Shown: in pieces, positions 22,923 through 31,943 of the stretch
Layout of the letters: the number at the start of each line of letters is the position of its first letter
Position numbering within the stretch: the first letter of the stretch is position 1
Source of the DNA: CAYXBG01 sp964463145
GTDB taxonomy: Bacteria; Acidobacteriota; UBA6911; RPQK01; CBDAPI01
Direction: 5' to 3'
DNA: 40,191 nucleotides
Assembly: GCA_964463145.1 (NCBI GenBank)
Contig: CAYXBG010000005.1
Location: 1 to 40,191, forward strand
Position numbers and translations under genes: made by a program
Notes under the pieces: generated by a model
The model's database searches: none
What the model saw: only the letters and a program-made list of their open reading frames with translations
Told to the model about the DNA's origin: nothing

Positions 22923-24473
22923 GTGTCACCCTTCATCGTTTTATTCATCGGTATCGCATTCGTCGTTTTCACTATCACTGTTCTCAAAATTAATCCTTTT
23001 CTTTCACTTGTCTCTGCAGGGTTTCTTATAGGACTTCTTTCCCCCGTCCCCCTTAATCTGCAAGAAGAGGTTGCATCCAACCGGAAACTACTATCCTTCC
23101 AATTAGATACTGGTGAAATAACAGGCGAAGAATACCGAACGCTATCGGAGAACTTGGCCGAAAATACAAAACAGAAACTAAAGAAAACTGAAGAAAGCCC
23201 TGGTCAATGGGCTGTCGACAGCCTGGAATTTACTACCAAAGAATTAGGAAATACAGCTGCCAGCATTGCAGTGATCATCGTTCTCGCAGCGATAATTGGA
23301 CAATGTCTTATGGAAAGTGGGGGCGCCGACAAAATTACTCGCCGTTTACTAGCTCTCCTGGGTAGAGACCGTGCCCCAGTAGCCCTCATGGGTAGTGGCT
23401 ATATTATTTCCGTCCCAGTTTTTTTCGATACAGTTTTCTTCCTACTTGTGCCCTTGGCTCGCGCACTTCGACTGCGCACCGGGAAAAACTTTGTACTTTT
23501 CATCTGCGCCATTGGAGCTGGGGCAGCGCTCACACATTCACTCGTCCCACCAACACCAGGCCCACTGCTTATGGTAGACAATTTAAGTCATCTGGGCCTG
23601 GATCTAGGCACTGCAATTCTGTTCGGATTTCTTCTGGGACTGCCGATAGCCGCAGTCAGCCTTATGGTTGCTTCCTATCTCAATCACCGACATGACATCC
23701 CAGTCAGAGAAGCCATGGGGGGCGATAAAACGGAGCTCGAAGCAATCGTGGAACGTCATGAATCCGAATTACCTGGGCTACTGGCTTCCATCCTACCTAT
23801 TGTCATGCCGATCGGTCTCATCACAGGCAGCACAATTCTTTCGACATTGGCCGCTCAAAAGTACGCAGCGTTTCCGTCCTGGTTGCTCGGGGCTGCAGCA
23901 TTTTTTGGTAACAAGAATATGGCTCTTCTCATTGGAGCTCTGCTTGCTTCACTACTTTTAATCCGATACCAAAATCTTTCACTCTCAGCATTCGCAAAAC
24001 GTATGGAGCCGGCGATGATGAGTGCAGGAGTTATTATCCTCATTACTAGTGCCGGTGGAGCTTTTGGAAAAATGCTAGCGCGAACAGGCATTGGAGCGAG
24101 TTTAGACAGTCTAATAGGGGACGGCCAATTCGGAGCCGCAGGTTATATCCTTGTCGCCTGGACACTAACTGCCCTAATGAAGGTTGCTCAAGGATCTGGA
24201 ACAGTTGCAATGATCACTGGCTCAGGGATGATGGCCGCCATCCTGACATCGGATACCATTTCCTTCCATCCGGTCTATCTTTTTGCAGCTATTGGGTTTG
24301 GGTCCCATTTCCTTCCCTGGATGAACGATAGTGGTTTCTGGGTTGTCTGCAAAATGAGCGGTTTCACCGAGAAAGAGACGCTCAGGATCTGGACTCCTTT
24401 ACTCACGGCGCTTAGCATTTTCGGGCTGATTGAAATCCTTATACTCAGTGCTATATTTCCTTTTCATGGATAA
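22923..24473 (+). CDS. GntP-family permease with an extended hydrophilic insert
   Basis: A 516-residue inner-membrane symporter of the gluconate permease family, which moves sugar acids such as gluconate or related hydroxy acids and D-serine. The SLVPPTPGPL motif and the C-terminal HFLPWMNDSGFWVVCKM are family hallmarks. It is longer than the usual 440-450 residues, because residues about 46-95 form a charged, mostly helical segment between the second and third hydrophobic stretches. The start is a GTG with a weak ribosome site. It is divergent from the Tat-leader aminotransferase and converges on the sugar-binding lipoprotein gene. No sugar-acid catabolic gene lies beside it, so the substrate is open. 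Confidence 0.88.
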   Translation: MSPFIVLFIGIAFVVFTITVLKINPFLSLVSAGFLIGLLSPVPLNLQEEVASNRKLLSFQLDTGEITGEEYRTLSENLAENTKQKLKKTEESPGQWAVDSLEFTTKELGNTAASIAVIIVLAAIIGQCLMESGGADKITRRLLALLGRDRAPVALMGSGYIISVPVFFDTVFFLLVPLARALRLRTGKNFVLFICAIGAGAALTHSLVPPTPGPLLMVDNLSHLGLDLGTAILFGFLLGLPIAAVSLMVASYLNHRHDIPVREAMGGDKTELEAIVERHESELPGLLASILPIVMPIGLITGSTILSTLAAQKYAAFPSWLLGAAAFFGNKNMALLIGALLASLLLIRYQNLSLSAFAKRMEPAMMSAGVIILITSAGGAFGKMLARTGIGASLDSLIGDGQFGAAGYILVAWTLTALMKVAQGSGTVAMITGSGMMAAILTSDTISFHPVYLFAAIGFGSHFLPWMNDSGFWVVCKMSGFTEKETLRIWTPLLTALSIFGLIEILILSAIFPFHG

Positions 24474-24566
24474 TTATTAGCTCCGAATGTTTGTTCTCCA
24501 CTGACGATGTCCACACCATCTCTAAGGCTAATACCATCTACTAGCCTCAAGCCTCCTGGGAAAGGC

Positions 24567-25547
24567 TCAAAAATCGTATTGAGTAATATTCTCCCTTGTG
24601 AAAACCAGTGGCTCACCAAGCAAGACCTCTCCCTCCTTTATCTTCAGACTGCCCAAGCGTCCCGCATTCATGGAAGGCGCCAAAGAGATGTCACTCTCAG
24701 CCATTCCTACAGCAGCGTAAACTGTCAAATAACCGAGATCTTCAGGGTTCCATAAGACAGCCTCCTGAACCACTCCTTTCTCAATGAATGGACGCAGTGT
24801 TTTAGGTAAGACCACTCCTGTCACAATGACTTCTCCCGCAAGACCAGTATCGAGGACAGCCCTTGCGACAGCAGGTGTGGCAACAGATGTCATTCCCACT
24901 ATTGCATCTGGTCTCGGCGAACGTCGCAAAAACCCAGCAGCTGACTGATATGCTCGTACCTCATCCTCGCCTGGATACTCGACGGGATTGATAAATACAA
25001 GATCAGGATAATGACGGCCAGCATAATTTCTCATCTCCTGCATCCAAGCATTCTGGTTTGCCGCAGTCTCAGTCCCAGAAATGAGCGCAACGGTCCCTTG
25101 TGAATTGATGCCCTGAGCAACGATGTCAACGAGTTTCCCTGCGAGCTGAGAATTACTAACCTGATTACAAAAGATCGACCTCGCGGCCTGTATCGAATCC
25201 GTGTCCCAGGTCACAACTTTAATCCCTCGGCTCTGCGCTCTTTCCAAAATCGGCGCTATGGCCTGAGGATTATTTGGAGCGACAGCAATGGCATCAAACC
25301 CTCGCACAATCCAAGAATTAATTATTTCGATTTGCTTGTTGGAATCCGCAGTCTCTGGCCCATCGTAGATGAGCTCAATGCCCAACTCTTTGGCAGCCGT
25401 ACGGGCGCCTAACTCACAAGCATTGAAGTAGGGGATCCCTGTCAGTTTAGGCATCATACCGACTCTCAGTCTTCCCTGAAATTCTGACTGATTTTCACAA
25501 CCAGCCCCCAAAAAGCCAATCAAAAACAAAAGGAATAAACGCTTCAT
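24567..25547 (-). CDS. LsrB/RhaS-like sugar-binding lipoprotein of an ABC importer
   Basis: A 326-residue periplasmic binding protein. MKRLFLLFLIGFLGAGC is a lipoprotein signal with the lipidated cysteine at 17. The mature part follows LsrB/RhaS along its length: VGMMPKLTG near the start, VVTWDTDS in the middle, and the ending PLVFTRENITQYDF, very like the LsrB C-terminus. Of the six AI-2 contacts I recall for Salmonella LsrB, Lys, the WDxD Asp and Gln are kept, while the Asp before Gln is Asn and the Pro/Ala pair is Met/Ser. AI-2 is therefore doubtful, and rhamnose or another deoxy sugar is plausible. I chose the second ATG, with GGAG eight bases upstream. It is last in the operon. Confidence 0.88.
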   Translation of the reverse strand: MKRLFLLFLIGFLGAGCENQSEFQGRLRVGMMPKLTGIPYFNACELGARTAAKELGIELIYDGPETADSNKQIEIINSWIVRGFDAIAVAPNNPQAIAPILERAQSRGIKVVTWDTDSIQAARSIFCNQVSNSQLAGKLVDIVAQGINSQGTVALISGTETAANQNAWMQEMRNYAGRHYPDLVFINPVEYPGEDEVRAYQSAAGFLRRSPRPDAIVGMTSVATPAVARAVLDTGLAGEVIVTGVVLPKTLRPFIEKGVVQEAVLWNPEDLGYLTVYAAVGMAESDISLAPSMNAGRLGSLKIKEGEVLLGEPLVFTRENITQYDF

Positions 25548-25636
25548 AATTATCTCCATACTCTACCCTAGGCATCAGAGCTCGAGAATCCTAAAATCCA
25601 ACCGGGATCTCTCCCTGACATCGATTCAACCTCAAT

Positions 25637-26602
25637 TCAACTTACTCGCCTATAACGAGAATTCCAGCTGGCGGCAACGATTAAAACGGATCCAAAAATG
25701 AGCAACCGGATAGGTTCCGAAACACCAAACAAAATCAATCCGGTCCTCAAGGAACCAATGATCAGAACACCCAAAAAGGTTCCCAGGAGTGTCCCTTTAC
25801 CTCCCTTCATGGAAGCTCCCCCAAGGAAAACACATGTGATAACCGCAAGCTCAAAACCTAGGGCATCGTCGCCTTTGGCAGTATTATTACGAGCTGTGTA
25901 AATCAGGGCACTGACAGCGGCGGCAAGCCCAGATAGAGCATATACCCCAGTTGTCACCCACTTAACCGGGATCCCGACTCGCACAGCTGCCTCTCGATTG
26001 GCCCCGATGGCAAAAACATATCGCCCATACACAGATTTGTGGAAAAACCAAAGGCATGCCCCGGAGAAAGCAATTAACAAAAACCATTGTACTGGAATCG
26101 TTAGAACTGTCCCCTCTCCGAGCCATCTATAACCCACAGGCAGATTGGAATACACTCTATTTTGTGAAACAAGGTAGGCTACACCCCTGAAAATAACCAT
26201 TGTCGATAGAGTAGCGATAAGATCGGGAATCCGGCCAAATCCGATGATCAGACCATTGAGAGCACCAGAAAGCAAACCAACTATCAATCCCAACAGGGCA
26301 GCTAGGGCAATCGGCATTCCACACTCCGAGTGGAGACGCAGGATGGTTACCCCGCATAAAGCCATGATAGAGGCCACCGACAGGTCAATACCGCCGGCAA
26401 GGATGACTCCGAACATTGCTACGGCCATAATCCCAATCTCGATCCAAAAACGGCTTTGGTCGAGAAAAAGTGCTGGCGAGCGGAACACCGAGGATACACT
26501 GGCAAATGAAACCCAGACGGTCAAGAGTATCAGTAGCATGGACCGATGGCGCGTGTTAGTCATCCTGGTCAGATATCCACTTATTCCCATTGGCTTCCTC
26601 AC
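25637..26602 (-). CDS. Sugar ABC transporter permease (RbsC/LsrD family)
   Basis: A 321-residue inner-membrane permease with about eight to ten hydrophobic segments. The ILAGGIDLSVASIMALCGV and GANREAAVRVGI motifs mark the ribose/AI-2/rhamnose permease family (BPD_transp_2). The GTG start overlaps the stop of the ATPase-permease fusion by one base (TAGTG), so translation is coupled; an ATG three codons in is an alternative. It should pair with the permease half of the upstream fusion to form the membrane channel. By position it matches LsrD. Confidence 0.92.
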   Translation of the reverse strand: MRKPMGISGYLTRMTNTRHRSMLLILLTVWVSFASVSSVFRSPALFLDQSRFWIEIGIMAVAMFGVILAGGIDLSVASIMALCGVTILRLHSECGMPIALAALLGLIVGLLSGALNGLIIGFGRIPDLIATLSTMVIFRGVAYLVSQNRVYSNLPVGYRWLGEGTVLTIPVQWFLLIAFSGACLWFFHKSVYGRYVFAIGANREAAVRVGIPVKWVTTGVYALSGLAAAVSALIYTARNNTAKGDDALGFELAVITCVFLGGASMKGGKGTLLGTFLGVLIIGSLRTGLILFGVSEPIRLLIFGSVLIVAASWNSRYRRVS

Positions 26603-29133
26603 TATTTCCGATTGAAAAGGCGCTCTAGACCAGTAACCAAAACCATGATGGCTCCCACACCTATCAACTGCCAGCGCTCTTGGAATCCCCAGATTGGACG
26701 AACTTGAGACAATAATCCTAAAAACAACCCCCCAAGCGTCGCACCTAGAATCGTCCCACGACCACCACCTATAGCAACTCCTCCGATGACAGCAGCGGCA
26801 ATCACATTCAACTCATACCCAACTCCCGTGTTGTTTTGGACTCGTCCATAGAAACATGTATGCAAAACTGAAGCGAGGCCTGTACAAGCCCCTAGCAAAG
26901 CAAAACCAGTGAGCCTCGAAATCCCGATGGGAAGGTTGTACTGTCGAGCTGCAGAGGGGCTATCCCCTACTGCCACTAAGGTTCGGCCAGACACTGTGCC
27001 ATGAAAATAGATACTCAGAAAAACAATTGCGACTAAGGACATCCACACGGTCCAGGGCAACCCCATGGGGCCTTGCCGGGCCAATGCTGTTGCTATCTCT
27101 GGAAGTGCCAACCAATCCCCTCCTGTCCAAGTCAGGAACAATCCTCGCATAATCGTCATAGTGGCAAGGGTGGTCACCACTGCCGGAAGTTTGAATATTC
27201 GTGAAAGGATCCCGTTAGAAATGCCTAAGAAACATCCAGTTAAGATTGCCAACCCGATTCCGATTGCTATCGAACCCGTCACCTCCTCTCCGTATACCCA
27301 GACAACCGCTGTAATAGCGAGCATTGAACCTACCGATAGATCTATCCCTCCATTAGTCATTAAGGTTGTCATCCCCGCGGCGGCAATGACCAAAGGAACT
27401 GAAGCAGATAACCAGCTAACCCAGAACCCTAATGTCATTAGATCAGGGGAACGGAACGACGTAGCCAGAGCGAGTAGCAGAATAGAAACAAGTAAAATCA
27501 TCTCTCTTCCGGCCCAATCAACAGCCCAGGTCCATCCCCTGGAAACCAGGCTGGAAAAATTGGCCGGTTGAGACTTTGTATTTACTGTCAACTGGGAATT
27601 GGGAATTGAAACAGATACCAACTCTTCCAGAGTCGAGTCCTCGGTTGCCACTATTTGTGGCGGGCTACCGTCCTTCAAAACTAGGATTCGGTCACAGAGA
27701 TGCATCAATTCGGTCAGATCCGAACTAGAAACTATGATCCCATTTTCAGATCTAGCTACCTGACGCAATTGCTCATGGACCTGGGCTCTAGATGCAACAT
27801 CCACACCTCGAGTAGGTTCCTCAGCTATTAGAACACTAGGATTGCATGAAAGTGCCCTTGCCAATAAAACCTTCTGCTGATTACCTCCAGACAACTCCTC
27901 GATACTGGATTCGCTGCTTGGGGTAACAATACCAAATCTCTGTATTAACTCTGTGGCCAAGACCTGCTCGGACCGACGATCAATACCCTTACGGGAAGCA
28001 ACCTTGGACAAAGAAGCCATTAGAAGATTCTCTCGCACCGAGCGTCCTGGGAAAATTCCCTGCGAACGCCGCTCACCTGGCACATAGGCAATATTCGACC
28101 TCCAGAGATCTTGAGGAGAACGAACTTTAAGATTTGAGGCACGAAATAGCATTTGCCCAGACCCTTCTCCGAGCCCCACCAAATAGTTGACTAGCTGATT
28201 TCTGCCTGAGCCTACACCCCCACATATCCCCAAAACTTCCCCTCTATGCAATTCGAAACTGACTTCACAATCGTTCAGAAGCTTGAGATTCTTGACCTGT
28301 AGCAAGGGAGCTCCTCGGCTATCTCGAGAGCCACGTCTCTCGCCAATCACCTTCACGTGTCCAACCATCCCCCGAATCAGCCGCTCCTCATCTAGGCCAG
28401 ATACTTGCTTGGTCCAAACGACTTTTCCGTTACGTAAAACAGTAACTCGATCGGCTATTGAGAGCACCTCCGAAAGATGGTGGCTAACATAGAGGACACA
28501 GACTTTTTTTTCTTTAAGGTCCCTAAGAATGGCAAATAGTCGAGTCACCTCAGAATCCCCCAAAGCCGCGGTGGGCTCGTCTAGAGCAATCATCAAGGGA
28601 ATACCGTCGAGATGAGCCGAAACCTGCAACATCGCCTGGTTTGGTGCCGATAGAGTATGGACGGGGCGTTGTATTGGAAGCTGACACCTGAAGGTTTCTA
28701 AAATTTCAGAGGTGCCTCGGGCAGCTTCCCGCCAACTAATGAGACCACCACGCGTGGGGAGCTGACCGACACTAAATGCGTTCTCAATAATTGAGAGGCT
28801 TTGAAAAAGTAGAATTTCCTGAGGGATACACACTATTTCCGAGCTGGAAAAAGATTGCTCAGCCAAGGACAGTTCAGTGTTCTCCGATCGAAGAAGGATA
28901 CTTCCGGTATCCGCGGTCTCTACTCCAGCGAGTATATTAATCAGGGTGGATTTTCCAGCTCCATTCTCCCCAATAATTGCGTGAATTTCCCCCGCTGCTA
29001 AATCCAGATCGACCTCTTGGAGGGCAGTAATAGGTCCGTAGAACTTTGAAATACCCCGAAGACGAACAGCAAGAGAACTAAGTCTAGAAACCAAGCTCAC
29101 CTCAGAATTTTTCTGAAAGGCCTTACCAAACAC
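26602..29133 (-). CDS. Fused sugar ABC transporter ATPase-permease (RbsA/LsrA + RbsC/LsrC)
   Basis: A single 843-residue protein that combines two subunits normally made separately. Residues about 20-500 are a double ATPase of the RbsA/LsrA type: Walker A GENGAGKST (55-63) and DEPTAAL in the first half, whose signature is degenerate (LSAPNQAM); then GGVGSGRNQLV, LSGGNQQKVLLARAL and EEPTRGVD in the second. After a linker, hydrophobic segments from about residue 540 to 843 form a full RbsC-like permease with TNGGIDLSVGSMLAI. The frame is continuous, so this is a genuine fusion. The first visible start is a GTG at 29133; GTG at 29100 is an alternative. It follows the sulfatase by 24 bases and overlaps the second permease. 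Confidence 0.93.
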   Translation of the reverse strand: MFGKAFQKNSEVSLVSRLSSLAVRLRGISKFYGPITALQEVDLDLAAGEIHAIIGENGAGKSTLINILAGVETADTGSILLRSENTELSLAEQSFSSSEIVCIPQEILLFQSLSIIENAFSVGQLPTRGGLISWREAARGTSEILETFRCQLPIQRPVHTLSAPNQAMLQVSAHLDGIPLMIALDEPTAALGDSEVTRLFAILRDLKEKKVCVLYVSHHLSEVLSIADRVTVLRNGKVVWTKQVSGLDEERLIRGMVGHVKVIGERRGSRDSRGAPLLQVKNLKLLNDCEVSFELHRGEVLGICGGVGSGRNQLVNYLVGLGEGSGQMLFRASNLKVRSPQDLWRSNIAYVPGERRSQGIFPGRSVRENLLMASLSKVASRKGIDRRSEQVLATELIQRFGIVTPSSESSIEELSGGNQQKVLLARALSCNPSVLIAEEPTRGVDVASRAQVHEQLRQVARSENGIIVSSSDLTELMHLCDRILVLKDGSPPQIVATEDSTLEELVSVSIPNSQLTVNTKSQPANFSSLVSRGWTWAVDWAGREMILLVSILLLALATSFRSPDLMTLGFWVSWLSASVPLVIAAAGMTTLMTNGGIDLSVGSMLAITAVVWVYGEEVTGSIAIGIGLAILTGCFLGISNGILSRIFKLPAVVTTLATMTIMRGLFLTWTGGDWLALPEIATALARQGPMGLPWTVWMSLVAIVFLSIYFHGTVSGRTLVAVGDSPSAARQYNLPIGISRLTGFALLGACTGLASVLHTCFYGRVQNNTGVGYELNVIAAAVIGGVAIGGGRGTILGATLGGLFLGLLSQVRPIWGFQERWQLIGVGAIMVLVTGLERLFNRK

Positions 29134-29157
29134 TCCAGAATCTTACCGGTCTCGATT

Positions 29158-30519
29158 CTAGGGACGAGCGATCGTGTCCAACCAAGTCCGATATTCGCTC
29201 TCTAATTCAACAACTATTTCAGGGTATTTCAGGGATATGTCTTTTCGTTCACTTAAATCTAGATCTAGTCGAAAAAGCATGGAGGGTTCTCCATATTCCC
29301 CAACCAGTTTCCATTGATTCTTTCGTACAGCATATGCTGTACGCATTCTCCAAAAGAGTGTGCGCTGAGGCAACACTCGGCCCTCTAGTAAAAGTGGCGT
29401 GAGATCTTTCCCATCCAAGCCTAATTGGGAATCAGATAAAGATTGCCCAGAGAGTCGAAGTGCTGTGGGGAACAGATCAAACGTCATGGCTATCTGCTCA
29501 GAAACACCCGGGCGAATTTTACCCGGCCACCAAGCAATAGCTGGCACACGATGTCCTCCTTCGAAAAGCTGTGCCTTTTGACCTCGTAAAGGACCATTAC
29601 TAGAAATATTACGGTGGGTATTCTGATAATTAATATATCCCCCATTGTCCGAGGTGAAGAAAATCAGGGTATTTTTCTCTAACCCCAATCGCTTTAGCGC
29701 AGCTACTAGCTTGCCGACACTGCGATCGAGGGATTCGATCATGTCCCTCACATGAGAACTGACATCACTACGATCTCTGATAGCCCCCCATTTATCCTCC
29801 TGGTAATTCTTGCCTATTACTGTTCGATGGGGCGGGTCATCCGGTCCTTGCCAAGGGAAATGAATCGCTAGATGAGCCAGGTAAAGGAAGAATGGTCTTT
29901 TACGGTTCTCCTCGATAAATTCCACACTGTGCTTTGTCAACAAATCTGTGGTGTAACCATCTTCCATCCTGATTGTCTCATTAAGCCACCAATCTTCGTT
30001 CCCGTAACGATCTAGTCGCGTATGAAAATCGCCATCACCACTAAGCAGACCACGGTATCGGTCGAATCCGTGCCTAGTTGGCACAAAAGGAAGTTGGTAG
30101 CCTAAATGCCACTTCCCATACATTCCAGTCGCATAGCCACGAGCTTTCAGAGACTCAGCCAATGTCCTGGCCTCTAGAGGGAGTCCTTTGTCGCCGTCGT
30201 TTACGCGACCCAAGGCACCATCAAATCTCGGGCCCAGACGCTGCTGGTAACGCCCGGTTAAAAGAGCTGCACGAGTTGGTGTACACATTGGGCCATTACT
30301 GTGAAAGTCTGTAAACCTGAGCCCTTCAGAAGCCAGACGGTCTATATTAGGTGTTGAATTGAGCTGACTACCGTAAGAGCCAACATCACCATAGCCCAGA
30401 TCATCAGCCAGGATTAGAACGATGTTCGGCCGGCCTGAACCAACATCTTCGCTAGCCCAAACCGGACTTCCTATTATTAGAACAATGACTAGAAGCCCAA
30501 TATACCGATTTGTAACCAT
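29158..30519 (-). CDS. Secreted family S1 sulfatase
   Basis: A 453-residue type I sulfatase. The N-terminus is a cleavable signal peptide (MVTNRYIGLLVIVLIIG, cleavage near ASED). The formylglycine site is CTPTR, with the Cys to be oxidised at residue 79, followed by AALLTGRY. Metal ligands Asp39/Asp40 lie in LADDLGYGD, and FFTSDNGG lies further on. It hydrolyses sulfate esters, most likely of a sulfated glycan, outside the cytoplasm. Maturation needs a formylglycine-generating enzyme or anSME, not in the window. I chose the ATG at 30519; a TTG twelve codons upstream extends the frame. The 24-base gap to the ABC importer implies one operon, in which the importer takes up the desulfated sugar. 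Confidence 0.92.
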   Translation of the reverse strand: MVTNRYIGLLVIVLIIGSPVWASEDVGSGRPNIVLILADDLGYGDVGSYGSQLNSTPNIDRLASEGLRFTDFHSNGPMCTPTRAALLTGRYQQRLGPRFDGALGRVNDGDKGLPLEARTLAESLKARGYATGMYGKWHLGYQLPFVPTRHGFDRYRGLLSGDGDFHTRLDRYGNEDWWLNETIRMEDGYTTDLLTKHSVEFIEENRKRPFFLYLAHLAIHFPWQGPDDPPHRTVIGKNYQEDKWGAIRDRSDVSSHVRDMIESLDRSVGKLVAALKRLGLEKNTLIFFTSDNGGYINYQNTHRNISSNGPLRGQKAQLFEGGHRVPAIAWWPGKIRPGVSEQIAMTFDLFPTALRLSGQSLSDSQLGLDGKDLTPLLLEGRVLPQRTLFWRMRTAYAVRKNQWKLVGEYGEPSMLFRLDLDLSERKDISLKYPEIVVELESEYRTWLDTIARP

Positions 30520-30609
30520 ACAACACACTCTGACGAAAAAAGAGGCGAGTTGCAAGCCCTACTACGAGAGGGAAGGTACCCCATGAAACCCGCCTTATTC
30601 GAACTATTT

Positions 30610-31230
30610 CTAGATTACCGAACCCTCACACAGCTTCGATTGCACTTCAGTAAAATTATCGAAATAAAAATACGGAATCTCATGCTCCTTGCAATGCTTG
30701 GCAAGGTACCTTTTAGCAAACACGAAATCGGTAAACGGTAGTGCACATACGTCTGAGGTGCCATCACCGACATAGATAAGCGGTTTGTAAGCCTCTCTAG
30801 CCTTCTGGAGGACTGCAACTTTCATCTTCTCGGGATCTGGAGTGTATCGCCAGCCCTCCCGTCTTACCTGGACGGGATGGGCATATATTTCAAGATTCAA
30901 ATGGCCTATAAAGAGATCGATGATTGGCCGCATCCCAGAACTGACAATCTTAACTGGAATTTGGCGTCCATGTGCCCACTTCACAAAGTCTTCAAAAGAG
31001 GGATCAATGTGGACCTTGGAGGTTAGTAAAAACACAGCTTCTTGCCAAGAAAGATGCAAATTTTTCATTTGCATCTCGATAGCCTCGTAAACTGTCCATT
31101 CCCCAGAGACGATTTTAGGTAAGGTTTGTTCCCTGAGAGCTGGATCCGCCCCGGCGTTCTCTGTCAAAAATACGATCGTATCCAGATTTGTTATGGTCCC
31201 ATCAAAATCACAGAAAATAACAGGTTCCAT
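30610..31230 (-). CDS. HAD phosphatase, MtnX/PHOSPHO-like
   Basis: A 206-residue haloacid dehalogenase phosphatase. The nucleophile motif DFDGTIT is at residues 8-14 (Asp8 and Asp10), motif II is VKIVSSGM, and motif III/IV is YVGDGTSDVCA. This layout matches MtnX (methionine salvage phosphatase) and the PHOSPHO1-type phosphatases that act on phosphocholine and phosphoethanolamine. No other methionine-salvage gene is nearby, but two phospholipid N-methyltransferases are directly upstream on the same strand (35-base gap). A head-group phosphatase role is therefore worth considering, as inference only. Confidence 0.8.
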   Translation of the reverse strand: MEPVIFCDFDGTITNLDTIVFLTENAGADPALREQTLPKIVSGEWTVYEAIEMQMKNLHLSWQEAVFLLTSKVHIDPSFEDFVKWAHGRQIPVKIVSSGMRPIIDLFIGHLNLEIYAHPVQVRREGWRYTPDPEKMKVAVLQKAREAYKPLIYVGDGTSDVCALPFTDFVFAKRYLAKHCKEHEIPYFYFDNFTEVQSKLCEGSVI

Positions 31231-31265
31231 TGGATTCTTTTCCTTGGGCCGAGACTATTCTAATC

Positions 31266-31850
31266 TCAAGGTCGACACTTGAAAATCACAGCAGGAGGGA
31301 GATTTGCCCACACAATCTTGGTGCGAACCACTTCCTTGAAATTCTCTTCTAGAAGCTTCACCAAACGCCTTCCTCCAGGAAGGATTAAACCCTGGAGATA
31401 AATAAAAGTCGAGAATTGCCCTTTTGAGCACAACGAAGACCGGATTGACGTTATCATACGCTGCTGCTGGTTAGACTCGAAAATCGTCCATGGCAAGCCA
31501 CTTACAATAGCATCCACGCAAACTGTTGACCTCTCCTCTAAGATAGATCTCAGATTATCAACGCTGCCTTGAATGATTTCTAATTCTGGATGAGCAACCC
31601 TTAACAGATCAACAAAACTGGGATTAATCTCGACCAACATCAGACGATTACTATCGGCAACCCGTCTCACTAGCTCACCTGTAAACGCACCCGAACCTGG
31701 ACCGACTTCAACGGCGGTACGAACCTGATACCAATCGATGGAATCCGCCATGGCCTGGCCTAGCGCTTTACCACTGGGTAGCAGAGCTCCTGTAGTTCGA
31801 GGTTGACGGAAAAATTGCTTGGCGAAGTGCAGTGACTGTTTAAACCGCAT
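31266..31850 (-). CDS. Phospholipid N-methyltransferase, Sinorhizobium-type (COG3963)
   Basis: A 194-residue SAM methyltransferase. The SAM motif is VEVGPGSGAFTGEL (47-60), with the acidic ribose-binding residue in MLVEINPSF. The pre-motif RTTGALLPSGKALGQAMA and the GLPWTIF motif are typical of the COG3963 phospholipid methyltransferases, which resemble rRNA dimethylases and methylate phosphatidylethanolamine toward phosphatidylcholine at the membrane face. A KsgA-like rRNA role is unlikely given the short length and the absent C-terminal domain. It lies between another methyltransferase of a different family (93-base gap) and the HAD phosphatase. Confidence 0.78.
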   Translation of the reverse strand: MRFKQSLHFAKQFFRQPRTTGALLPSGKALGQAMADSIDWYQVRTAVEVGPGSGAFTGELVRRVADSNRLMLVEINPSFVDLLRVAHPELEIIQGSVDNLRSILEERSTVCVDAIVSGLPWTIFESNQQQRMITSIRSSLCSKGQFSTFIYLQGLILPGGRRLVKLLEENFKEVVRTKIVWANLPPAVIFKCRP

Positions 31851-31943
31851 GTTGATTTTGATCCAGTCGCACTAAAACAAGACCCTGGTTGGTCCTGCAG
31901 TGCGGGTTTCCTCAACTACTTGGGATTCCAACGCTTCATTAGA

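Noticed and set aside
24474..24566. AGCCT/AGGCT stem near the convergent gntP and lsrB-like gene ends
   Set aside because: Only five pairs with an eight-base loop and no T-run, and it runs into the lsrB-like coding region.
24567..29133. Calling the importer an AI-2 (Lsr) quorum-signal transporter
   Set aside because: Gene order fits, but binding-site residues differ and no AI-2 processing genes are present, so only the Lsr-like family is claimed.
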